Below, one piece after another: positions 28,119 through 35,668 of a DNA stretch of 64,000 nt. Source of the DNA: an uncultured Bacteroidia bacterium. GTDB lineage: Bacteria > Bacteroidota > Bacteroidia > Bacteroidales > UBA932. The position numbers and the translations under genes are program-made. The notes beneath the pieces were generated by a model. That model had not been told where the DNA came from. It ran no database searches and saw nothing but the letters and a program-made list of their open reading frames with translations. The stretch lies in assembly GCA_902761655.1 (NCBI GenBank), contig CACWLD010000006.1:38809-102808 (forward strand), given 5' to 3'. The stretch's first letter is position 1. Each line of letters opens with the position of its first letter.

Positions 28119-28146
28119 CAAATATAACAATTATTTGCATTGTCAA
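28119..28146 (-). promoter_or_regulatory. Promoter of the CofE-like gene
   Basis: On the minus strand TTG (28146-28144) and TATATTTG (28126-28119) are 17 bases apart. Transcription from about 28114 gives a leader of about 15 bases before ATG 28099 and excludes the longer start at 28150. Confidence 0.65.
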
Positions 28147-28222
28147 CCATAGTGTCACCATTCTCAGAATCATAAATTAATCAGTGAGTGAAGTGTAACC
28201 TATGAGTGAAAAGTAATTAATG

Positions 28223-28303
28223 AGAGAAAAGACCCTTAGGGCTGAAAGTGATTTGGGCGGAGCCTCTTGTTATTACACTTTCAGCCCTAAGGGTCTTTTC
28301 TCT
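28223..28303. repeat. Palindromic element B: perfect 28-bp inverted repeat with a 25-base loop
   Basis: The arms 28223-28250 and 28276-28303 are complementary at all 28 positions. The left arm begins AGAGAAAAGACCC and ends CTGAAAGTG. The loop holds TTTGGGCGG, AGCCT and TTATT. The core AAAGTG ... GGCGG ... AGCCT ... TTAT ... CACTTT is shared with element A, but the outer arms are unrelated. It lies between the xylanase stop and the CofE-like gene promoter. A direct repeat (TGAGTGAAAAG / TGAGAGAAAAG) leads into its left edge. Confidence 0.85.
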
Positions 28304-28310
28304 GATATAA

Positions 28311-28351
28311 ACTATTTACCTGGAATAGGATATATACTATTTACCTGGAAT
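28311..28351. repeat. 16-bp direct repeat duplicating the end of the xylanase gene
   Basis: ACTATTTACCTGGAAT occurs at 28311-28326 and again at 28336-28351, with nine bases between. The second copy contains the last codons and stop of the GH10 gene, so the first is a duplicate of the gene end lying between the gene and element B. Confidence 0.85.
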
Positions 28352-29500
28352 GGCTGCTACGCGCCAGAAAGCCTCGTGGGGTGTAAGGTCCCTGTTGAAA
28401 AGCAGAGGATAGTTTGTGCGGCCCGGGACGGGGTAACCGTTCTTCCAGGAGGAACCGTCGTGGGTTCCCCAGAAAGTCACACGGTCAATAACGTCCCTGT
28501 GGTCGTAGAATATGCGGAAGAGTTCTTCGTACCTGTCCGCAAGCTGCTCCTCGACTTCTGCGGGAAGGCCGTCGCGGTAAGGGTCAAGGAACTCCTTGAA
28601 CTCCTCCAACTGGAACTGGGGTTCGGACATTGACTGACCAATTATCTGGCCCTCCTTGGTAAGGGGAAGGACGTCAACGTCTATCTCAGTTATCATCACC
28701 TTCACGCCCAGGGCGGCTATCTTCTCTATAGCCTCCTCCACATAGTGGTTCTTGGGGTAGTTGAGACCCCAGTGGGCCTGGATACCCACGCCGTCTATGC
28801 GGATGCCTTCTTCCTGGAGCATCTTGACAAGGTGGAGGACGCCTTCCAGCTTGGAAGGACGCCACACGTTGAACTCATTGTAATAGAGCTCGGTGTCAGG
28901 GGCATACTGCTCTGCGAAGCGGAATACGGTCTTGACAATCTCGTCGCCGTATTCTTCGCCTCCAAAAGCGTGTACCCATCCCTTGTCGCGGTATCCGCCT
29001 TCTTCTGAAACGATCTCGTTGATTACGTCCCAGGCGTCTACCCTGCCCTTGAAGTGGGTGCAGACGGTCTCTATGTAACTCCTGAGAGTCTCAACCAGTT
29101 CATCGTGGCTCTTGGGCTTGCCGTCCTTGTCGTTCCAGAAGAATTCAGGGGTCTGGTTATGCCAGCAGAGGGTGTGTCCCATCACGAACATATCGTGCTC
29201 TACGGCAAAGTCCACATACCTGTCGGCCCTTTCCCAATTCCAGACATCAGGCCTGGGATGAAGGGACTCCGGCTTCAGTTCGTTGCCAGGGGTAAGTGTA
29301 TTGAAGTGCTTGAGGATCAGGTCCACAAGCTCAGGATTACGGCCGCTCAGATCAAAAGAGCTGACTGCGGCGCCAATCTTGAAAGCGTCTTTATATACAT
29401 CCTTCAAGGCAGGTGTCTCTGCCGGGTGCTGCGGCTGACCTCCGGAACAGGCCGGAAGGATCAGCGCAAGCGCCAGACATATTTTGTGAATGGTCTTCAT
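28337..29500 (-). CDS. GH10 endo-1,4-beta-xylanase lipoprotein
   Basis: The 387-residue protein has a lipoprotein signal (MKTIHKICLALALILPAC) and one GH10 barrel that cuts the xylan backbone. Visible are NTLTPGNELKPE, GHTLCWHNQTPEFFW, the acid/base Glu in WDVINEI, GIQAHWGLNYP, the nucleophile Glu in ITEIDVDVLP and FWGTHDGSSW. No carbohydrate-binding insert is seen. It is the last gene of the xylan locus, starting six bases after the upstream GH43 stop. As a lipoprotein it may sit at the cell surface and make the oligomers that SusCD imports. Confidence 0.95.
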   Translation of the reverse strand: MKTIHKICLALALILPACSGGQPQHPAETPALKDVYKDAFKIGAAVSSFDLSGRNPELVDLILKHFNTLTPGNELKPESLHPRPDVWNWERADRYVDFAVEHDMFVMGHTLCWHNQTPEFFWNDKDGKPKSHDELVETLRSYIETVCTHFKGRVDAWDVINEIVSEEGGYRDKGWVHAFGGEEYGDEIVKTVFRFAEQYAPDTELYYNEFNVWRPSKLEGVLHLVKMLQEEGIRIDGVGIQAHWGLNYPKNHYVEEAIEKIAALGVKVMITEIDVDVLPLTKEGQIIGQSMSEPQFQLEEFKEFLDPYRDGLPAEVEEQLADRYEELFRIFYDHRDVIDRVTFWGTHDGSSWKNGYPVPGRTNYPLLFNRDLTPHEAFWRVAAIPGK

Positions 29501-29506
29501 CTCACT

Positions 29507-30955
29507 TTATTTAAGGGGTGCGAAACCTTTGAACTCCCACTTTGAATTGTCGCTGCTGAAGTCGAACGGGGCAAGCGTCGGAGAGCAGTCGCCAAGGGAA
29601 ACCAGCGCATAAGGCTCGTCGTGTCCTGGGATGGACTTTGGCATTATACGGTATGTTCCATCGGTGAGCTGGTCAATGCGCCACAGCTGCTCAGGAGCTC
29701 CGGTGAACTCCGGAACAGTGTCCACTTCCGCCTTCTCGTTGGCTGCAAGGGCGCGGTTGGTTCCGGCAATCACTATCTTGTAGTAAGGGCCTCCGAGATA
29801 ACCTCCAGCCTCAGGGACGGGGATTATGCTCCACCTCTGCCAGGGACGGCCCATATAGTAACCGTTCCTTGCGCCTATCACACCCTTGGGCCAGGTGTCA
29901 ATGACATCCTCCAGTTTCTGCTGCTCGATTGATACCACAGGCTGGTCGGTGGCGCCACGGCTGAATCCGCCCATAGCGCCCTGTGCGCGTACGAAGTCAA
30001 CTTCCAGTTCAAGCGCGTAACCGCTCCTGACGGACTTAATCTCATATGTACCCTCCTTGAAGGCCTCGCCTGCTTCCGGCCATCCGTTCTTCCAGAGAAG
30101 AGGACGGATGCCCAGCACGCTGCGGCCGCTCTGGTCCATATCGGCCTCCCAGTGGAAAGACATCTTCTCTACGCCTTCCTCAATGATGTAACGTCCAAAA
30201 TGGCCAGGGCCTATGAGCCTCTCCTCTGCAGTGATGACGGACTTGCCGCCACCCTCTATCATAGAGCGGCCTACGTTGTCAATGAAAGGTCCCTGGGGAT
30301 TCCTGGAGCGTCCTACTACAATGTTGTAAGTTGCATTGACGCCGTCGCAGCAGGTTCCGTGGGTTCCAAGAAGGTAGTACCATCCGTCACGGTACATCAT
30401 TGTGGATGCCTCCATATTCCTTCCCACGTCTATGGCCTCGTTGCCCTCTACGCGGAATCCGGTCTTGGGATCCACCTCAACCTGGCGGATGTGGCCGAAA
30501 TATGTACCTGTGGTGAGCCAGAGCCTTCCGTCAGGACCCAAAAGTACACCGGGGTCGATGGCGTTGAAGTCCTCGTCTACCAGGGATTCTACTACAAGGA
30601 CGGGATCCGAGTATCCAAAGTCCGGGGAATCCGGATCAAGGGTCTTGGTCCACATTGTCATAATCTTGCTGGCGTGGCCGCCGCCCATACCGCCTCCGGT
30701 GGTTCCGTAGATGACAAGGTACCTGTCGCCAATCTTAATTGCGTCAGGGGCTGCGCCTCCGCCGGGCCTTACGGCTCCGCTGTGCCAGCTCCAACCGTCC
30801 TCGGAGATCAGGCCTCCGCCGCCGGTTCCAAATGTGTAGTATTTACCGTCGCACTCCACAATGGTGGAAGGATCGTGGATATAAGGGGCTCCGGTCTGGG
30901 CAAACATAATAACGCCCGACAGGAGCAAAGCTGCTATGATGATTATTCTTTTCAT
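29507..30955 (-). CDS. GH43 glycosidase (arabinofuranosidase/xylosidase type), copy 1
   Basis: This is a 482-residue secreted protein (signal MKRIIIIAALLLSGVIMFA). The five-bladed GH43 domain has the catalytic base Asp in YIHDPSTI, the pKa-modulating Asp in NAIDPGVLLGPDG, and a probable acid Glu in NMEASTMMYRDGWYYLLGTHG. The last roughly 150 residues (EQLWRIDQLTDGTYRIMP) look like a beta-trefoil or lectin-like appendage. Its closest relative in view is the GH43 at 31758, with long identical stretches, so the pair arose by duplication. In a xylan locus it probably removes arabinose side groups or xylose; which one is not resolvable here. Confidence 0.88.
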   Translation of the reverse strand: MKRIIIIAALLLSGVIMFAQTGAPYIHDPSTIVECDGKYYTFGTGGGGLISEDGWSWHSGAVRPGGGAAPDAIKIGDRYLVIYGTTGGGMGGGHASKIMTMWTKTLDPDSPDFGYSDPVLVVESLVDEDFNAIDPGVLLGPDGRLWLTTGTYFGHIRQVEVDPKTGFRVEGNEAIDVGRNMEASTMMYRDGWYYLLGTHGTCCDGVNATYNIVVGRSRNPQGPFIDNVGRSMIEGGGKSVITAEERLIGPGHFGRYIIEEGVEKMSFHWEADMDQSGRSVLGIRPLLWKNGWPEAGEAFKEGTYEIKSVRSGYALELEVDFVRAQGAMGGFSRGATDQPVVSIEQQKLEDVIDTWPKGVIGARNGYYMGRPWQRWSIIPVPEAGGYLGGPYYKIVIAGTNRALAANEKAEVDTVPEFTGAPEQLWRIDQLTDGTYRIMPKSIPGHDEPYALVSLGDCSPTLAPFDFSSDNSKWEFKGFAPLK

Positions 30956-30970
30956 AATTGTCAGGGTTTA

Positions 30971-31753
30971 TTAGTTGCACGTAATTGTAAAGTTCCTTAC
31001 CGGTTTGCCGGTGTCGTCAATGAAACGGGCGCAGAACTCGCTCATTCCGGGGCCGTTCATAGTTACTCCGCGGAGGATGTTCTTGCCTTTATGCAGGGTG
31101 ATGCGGTCAGAGACAGCGCTGTCAACGCCCATATGGCGGTCACCTGCAAGCAGGAGGAGTTCCTCTCCGTTCACCCACCAGCGGGCAGCCTTGTTGGAGC
31201 CTACCGCAAGCCTGACGTTCTCTATGTCTTCCTCGCAGTTGATCACTGTTACTGTCCAGAAAATGACGCCGTAACGGTCTTTGTCAAGTCCTGTTGCAAA
31301 GCGGAAAAGCTTTACAAAGAAGTGGTCGCTGTCAAGAGCGTGCCAGGTCAGGGTGGCTTTCACGAATTTGGGCTGCTGCCCCTGAGGGGCGGTGGGCCTG
31401 TTGGAAGTAAGGTTTACCGGGGGCTGATACTCCATAGTAACCTTCACCTTGTCTCCGTCCTTTGGGATTACGGTATACTGGCCGGGGAAATATTCCACGC
31501 TGAGGTTCTCACGGGTGTAAGTGTCAGTAAAGACGCGGTTGGTGGAGTTGGGCTTGCTGATTGGCTCCAACATCATCCAGCGGCGGATAAAACCTTTCTC
31601 GTCAGGAGTGGCGTAAGGGGTGGTGACGGGCTTGAAATAGCCTTTCAAGGCTTCCGCCACGTCAATCTTGGCGTTTTTCTTCTGGGCGTTTCCTGTGGCC
31701 GCCGCCGCGGTCACCAGGAAAACTGCCAGAAGGATCTTATTCATTATCTTCAT
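30971..31753 (-). CDS. Secreted beta-sandwich protein paired with GH43, copy 1
   Basis: The 260-residue protein has a signal peptide (MNKILLAVFLVTAAAATGNA after MKI) and no known catalytic motif. It is a paralogue of the gene at 33187. Both share GFIRRW, LEPI, EYFPGQYTVIP or KDQYTVIP, NCEEDIENVRLA or DCEEDIENVRLA, a WWVNGEEL or WYLNDKEI strand, and a late KGKNILRG segment. The C-terminal half resembles jelly-roll domains of glycosidases or esterases. I chose ATG 31753; a longer frame to 31810 would overlap the upstream GH43. The function is unknown, possibly binding or a partner of GH43. Confidence 0.75.
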   Translation of the reverse strand: MKIMNKILLAVFLVTAAAATGNAQKKNAKIDVAEALKGYFKPVTTPYATPDEKGFIRRWMMLEPISKPNSTNRVFTDTYTRENLSVEYFPGQYTVIPKDGDKVKVTMEYQPPVNLTSNRPTAPQGQQPKFVKATLTWHALDSDHFFVKLFRFATGLDKDRYGVIFWTVTVINCEEDIENVRLAVGSNKAARWWVNGEELLLLAGDRHMGVDSAVSDRITLHKGKNILRGVTMNGPGMSEFCARFIDDTGKPVRNFTITCN

Positions 31754-31757
31754 TGAG

Positions 31758-33185
31758 TCAGTGTTTGTTGAGGTTCCACTTTGAATTATCGCTGTCAGGG
31801 TCGAAGACACCCAGTGAAGGTGTGCTGTCGGCCACGGATATCAGCACCAACTCCTGGTCTGTTCCGGGCACTAATTTAGGCATAATCCTGTAAGTTCCGT
31901 CTGTCAGCTGGTCAATTCTCCATAGTTGCTCAGGTGCTCCGGTGAATTCCGGAACGGTTGTGATTTCCCTGTCTGCCGTTGCGGTCAGGGTCCTGTTAGT
32001 TCCTGCAAGGGTGATCTTGCAATAGGCTCCGCCTATGTAGCCGCCCGCCTCAGGAACTTCAGTTATTACCCAGGCCTGGTGAGGACGGAAAAGTTCAGGG
32101 CCTATGCGGAGGTTTATGTTGCCTTCCGGCCAGGTTCCTATCACGTCTGACAGTTTCTGGTCTTCAAGGGCAACCACGGGGCCGTCCGCATTCCTGGACA
32201 CTCCCCTTGCACCGGTGTTCATAGGAACGTTGTTCACCGCAAGTTCAAGGGAGTATCCCCTTCTCTCGGAAACGATGCTGTATTCTCCGTTCTCGAAAGG
32301 TTTGCCGGCTACCGGCCAGCCGTCCTTCCACATAAGGGGACGGATTGCGAGCACGCTCCTTCCGCTGCGGTCAAGGTCTCCCTCGAAATGGAAGGAGAAC
32401 TTCTCAATGCCGTCGCCTACGATGAAGCGTCCGAAGTGGCCTGCGCCAATCCTGCGCGGCTCGGAAGCAAGGAGAAGCCTTCCGCCTCCGTGTATCATAT
32501 CACGGCCCAGATTGTCATAGTAAGGACCGGTGGGATACTTGGAGCGGCCTACGATTATCTCATAGGTTGAGTTCACGCCGCTGCAGCAGGTTCCGTGAGT
32601 GGCAAGCAGGTAATACCAGCCGTCTTTGTACATCATCTCGCCCGCTTCGCAAGAGAGAGCCACATTGACGGGGTCGCCTATCGCCCTTGCGGTAGCGGGA
32701 TCGAGTTCCACTACGCGCAGGTATCCAAAATAGGTTCCGTAAACAAGCCAGAGCCTGCCGTCGGGGCCCATCATAAGGCCAGGGTCGATACCGTCGCAGT
32801 CCTCATAACCGTTGGACCCGGCGATATCTATTGGATCTGTATATCCGAAGTCCGGAGACTCCGGATCCAGCGTCTTGTTCCACATTGCATACACGTGGGA
32901 GCCGTAACGAACTCCCTGGACGCCGCCGGTGGAATAAACCACCAGGTAGCGGTCGCCAATCTTTATGGCATCCGGTGCCACTCCGCCGCCCGGGCGGACG
33001 CCGCCGCTGTGCCAGTTCCAGCCGTCCTCTGAAATGAGGCCGCCTCCACCTGTACCAAATGTATAGTACTTACCGTCGCATTCAACAACGGTGGATGGGT
33101 CGTGAATGTAGGGGCTTCCTATCTGTGCCGATGCGGCTATAGTCATCATTGCGGCAATTGCCGTCGCCATTATCCTGTTTCTCAT
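31758..33185 (-). CDS. GH43 glycosidase, copy 2
   Basis: This 475-residue protein with a signal peptide (MRNRIMATAIAAMMTIAASA) belongs to GH43. It has YIHDPSTVVECDGKYY, CDGIDPGLMMGPDGRLW and SCEAGEMMYKDGWYYLLATHG as the three active-site regions, then the same lectin-like tail as copy 1. Differences around the acid Glu (CEAGE against NMEAS) and in the middle of the protein suggest a different specificity from copy 1. It is one base downstream of its partner gene at 33187 and four bases upstream of the next partner gene. Confidence 0.88.
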   Translation of the reverse strand: MRNRIMATAIAAMMTIAASAQIGSPYIHDPSTVVECDGKYYTFGTGGGGLISEDGWNWHSGGVRPGGGVAPDAIKIGDRYLVVYSTGGVQGVRYGSHVYAMWNKTLDPESPDFGYTDPIDIAGSNGYEDCDGIDPGLMMGPDGRLWLVYGTYFGYLRVVELDPATARAIGDPVNVALSCEAGEMMYKDGWYYLLATHGTCCSGVNSTYEIIVGRSKYPTGPYYDNLGRDMIHGGGRLLLASEPRRIGAGHFGRFIVGDGIEKFSFHFEGDLDRSGRSVLAIRPLMWKDGWPVAGKPFENGEYSIVSERRGYSLELAVNNVPMNTGARGVSRNADGPVVALEDQKLSDVIGTWPEGNINLRIGPELFRPHQAWVITEVPEAGGYIGGAYCKITLAGTNRTLTATADREITTVPEFTGAPEQLWRIDQLTDGTYRIMPKLVPGTDQELVLISVADSTPSLGVFDPDSDNSKWNLNKH

Positions 33186-33186
33186 A

Positions 33187-33894
33187 CTACCTCTTCTTTA
33201 ATAATGATGATATCGTATAGCCTGTGACGGGCTCGCCACACTCATCCAGGAAGCGGAGGCAGAACGTTGCCATTCCCTGGCCGTTGAGGACGGCACCGCG
33301 AAGGATGTTCCTGCCCTTCTTGAGGGTAACCCTCTGGGAAGCGCAGTCGTCTACTATAAGGTCGCGGTCGTTTGTGAGCCTGAGGATTTCCTTGTCGTTC
33401 AGGTACCATACGGCGCCTGAATTGGCACCTCCGGCAAGCCTTACGTTCTCAATGTCTTCCTCACAGTCTATGATGGTCACAGCCCAGTACATCTGCTGGA
33501 AATATTCCTTGCCGTAGCCTTCCGCAAAGCGGAGCAGGTTGACAAAGAACAGCTTTGAATCAAGTGAATGCCACACCAGGTTGGTCTTGCCAACCTTTGC
33601 TTTGGAACCGTCCACGGGAATGACAGTATACTGATCCTTGAAGTATGTCTCAGCCATTGCTTCAGACAGGAAGTTGTCTGTGAGCATACTGTTACTGCTG
33701 AAGGTCTTCGCGATAGGCTCCAGGATAGTCCATCTGCGGATGAAGCCCTCCACATCGGGGGTTGCAGGCGAGGCTGTCGCAGGAGTGTAGTAATCGGAAA
33801 ATTGCGCTTTGTCGCCTTCCCCCGCGGCGAAAGCCTGCAGGGAAAGGAGACAAGCGGTGAAAAGGTATAAAGCCTTAATAACCCAACGATTCAT
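33187..33894 (-). CDS. Secreted beta-sandwich protein paired with GH43, copy 2
   Basis: This 235-residue paralogue of the protein at 30971 has its own signal peptide (MNRWVIKALYLFTACLLSLQAFA). Shared motifs are GFIRRWTILEPIAK, KDQYTVIPVDGSKAKV, TIIDCEEDIENVRLAGG and LKKGRNILRG. No catalytic pattern is recognised. It lies between susD and GH43 copy 2. The repeated order [this family, then GH43] twice in a row means the two-gene unit was duplicated together, which hints that the products work as a pair. Confidence 0.75.
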   Translation of the reverse strand: MNRWVIKALYLFTACLLSLQAFAAGEGDKAQFSDYYTPATASPATPDVEGFIRRWTILEPIAKTFSSNSMLTDNFLSEAMAETYFKDQYTVIPVDGSKAKVGKTNLVWHSLDSKLFFVNLLRFAEGYGKEYFQQMYWAVTIIDCEEDIENVRLAGGANSGAVWYLNDKEILRLTNDRDLIVDDCASQRVTLKKGRNILRGAVLNGQGMATFCLRFLDECGEPVTGYTISSLLKKR

Positions 33895-33916
33895 ATATAC
33901 CTATGTTGATGACCTG

Positions 33917-35647
33917 CTACCAGCCGGGGTTCTGGCGGATATTAGGATTGATTGAAGTCTCAAGGTCAGGGAACGGGAAGAACTCGTGCTTGCCTTTCTG
34001 GAAGCCGGCTCTCTTTCCTGTTTCCTTGTTGTAGTTATGCATTACTACATAAGGAGAGTGGTAATCTGTCTTTGTGGCAGGATCCGGGTCGATGAAATGG
34101 TCGTGGAGTGTAGGGATGTCTGAGCCTGCGGCTTCCATACCTGCGGTGTCTCCCCAGCGAACGCAGTCAGGGAAACGGCAGCCTTCGCACCAGAGTTCGA
34201 ACATCTTCTCGTTCTTTACGACGTCAAGGGTAAGGGTGGTGGCGTAGTTTGCCTCAGGGATTCCTGCCCTCTGCTGAATCTGGCGGATAACCTCAAGTCC
34301 CTTGTCAAGCTCCTTGCCTGTCTGTACGCAGCACTCTGCATACATAAGGAGAACCTCTGCATACCTCATTATAAGGAAGTTCTGTGCAGGCCAGATGGAA
34401 TGACCCTCTACGTCTTCGGCACTTATGAGCCTCTTCTTCTGGAGGTACATACAGTTGCCATAGAGGCCGCGGATATCCTTGAGTCCTCGTGTAGGATCCT
34501 TATACTTCTCCTCCTTTGTCATAGGAGTACCGTCCTCCTTGATATCGTTACTGTAATGCAAGTCGGTGATGATTTCGTCATATGAAACCATAGTAGCCTT
34601 GCGCCTGAAGGAATCTCCGTCATTTGCAATGAACTTGTCGGCGAAATCCTTGCCTACTCCAAGGCCTCCCCAACCGTTGAACCTCATACCAACCTCGGTA
34701 GGAAGGCCGGCAAAACGGTCGCCTCTCCAGCACCACATATTGGCTGCCTGCCAGATGGAGCGGAAACGCTGGGTTCCATTGGAAATGTTTGCGTTCTCCA
34801 CTACGCTGAGCTCGAAAATCTTCTCTGCGTTGCCGTCGCCCTCGATGTGGAACATCTTCTCATACTGGTCTCCGGGAACGAGAGAATAAGAACCGGAGTC
34901 GATTACTTTCTTAAGGTCTGTGAGAGCCTTGTCATACTCCTTGGCAAACATCCAGGACTTTCCTGCAACTGCATATGCGAAACCCTGGGTAGCGACAACT
35001 GCAGCCTCGCCGTCGGCGGCGCCATTCCTCTTTCTCATATAAGGAGCTGCCTCTTCGCACTCTTTTGCGCACCACTCCAGCAAACCCTTCTGGCCGCCTT
35101 CATAGTTGGCAGGCTTGTCTCCTCCCTCAAGTACGTGGTCAACAAGGGGTGGATCGTTCCAGCCGATAGCCAATGTCATATGGATCCACGCACGGATTAC
35201 GCGGGCCTCGGAGATGACACGGTCCTTGATGGCGCTTTCGCCATACTGGAAGTGGTCGGTGATAAGGTTGCAGCGATGGTTCGCAAGATAGAGGTTCCTG
35301 TAGCAGGATGAAATGATATCGTTTGAAGGGTCATAACGGAATTCGTTGACCGCAGCCTCGAAGTCATTGTTACCATATTCCTTGCAGGCAGCATAAAGGT
35401 CGTCACCAGGAAGGTTGAATGCGAACACCCAAGGAGTGTAGATCATGGTACCGCGTACTGATACTGTACCAAGCTGGACAAGGAGACGGGCATACATAGC
35501 CGTCGCGGCGGACTCGGCATCTTCGTCGGTGATGTAGAAGGACTCCATAGGAATGACTCCCTTCTGAGGTATCTCAAGACGGTCCTCGCTACAAGCGGAG
35601 AAAAGAAGACCAGCCGCAAAAATCAATGGAATGATATATTTTTTCAT
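33917..35647 (-). CDS. SusD/RagB-family outer-membrane glycan-binding lipoprotein
   Basis: The 576-residue lipoprotein (signal MKKYIIPLIFAAGLLFSAC) forms the lid of the SusC transporter at the cell surface and binds oligosaccharide. The N-terminus has the SusD-like LEIPQKGVIPMESFY. TPR-like helices include VISEARVIRAWIHMTLAIGW. The C-terminal segment has MRYAEVLLMYAECCVQTGK and KNEKMFELWCEGCRFPDCVRWGD, all typical. I use ATG 35647 rather than the ATG four codons upstream because it gives the clean lipoprotein signal. It directly follows susC. Confidence 0.95.
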   Translation of the reverse strand: MKKYIIPLIFAAGLLFSACSEDRLEIPQKGVIPMESFYITDEDAESAATAMYARLLVQLGTVSVRGTMIYTPWVFAFNLPGDDLYAACKEYGNNDFEAAVNEFRYDPSNDIISSCYRNLYLANHRCNLITDHFQYGESAIKDRVISEARVIRAWIHMTLAIGWNDPPLVDHVLEGGDKPANYEGGQKGLLEWCAKECEEAAPYMRKRNGAADGEAAVVATQGFAYAVAGKSWMFAKEYDKALTDLKKVIDSGSYSLVPGDQYEKMFHIEGDGNAEKIFELSVVENANISNGTQRFRSIWQAANMWCWRGDRFAGLPTEVGMRFNGWGGLGVGKDFADKFIANDGDSFRRKATMVSYDEIITDLHYSNDIKEDGTPMTKEEKYKDPTRGLKDIRGLYGNCMYLQKKRLISAEDVEGHSIWPAQNFLIMRYAEVLLMYAECCVQTGKELDKGLEVIRQIQQRAGIPEANYATTLTLDVVKNEKMFELWCEGCRFPDCVRWGDTAGMEAAGSDIPTLHDHFIDPDPATKTDYHSPYVVMHNYNKETGKRAGFQKGKHEFFPFPDLETSINPNIRQNPGW

Positions 35648-35668
35648 ATTGATAAGCACTTTAATTGT

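Noticed and set aside
28100-28150. Longer N-terminus of the CofE-like protein starting at 28150
   Set aside because: The promoter -33 and -7 boxes lie inside that extension, so the transcript would begin downstream of it.
28223-28303. Rho-independent terminator of the xylan operon
   Set aside because: The stem is very long with a 25-base structured loop and lacks a U tract in the operon direction.
30152-31756. 534-codon plus-strand frame across GH43 copy 1 and its partner gene
   Set aside because: It spans two supported minus-strand genes and has no recognisable domain; treated as a shadow.
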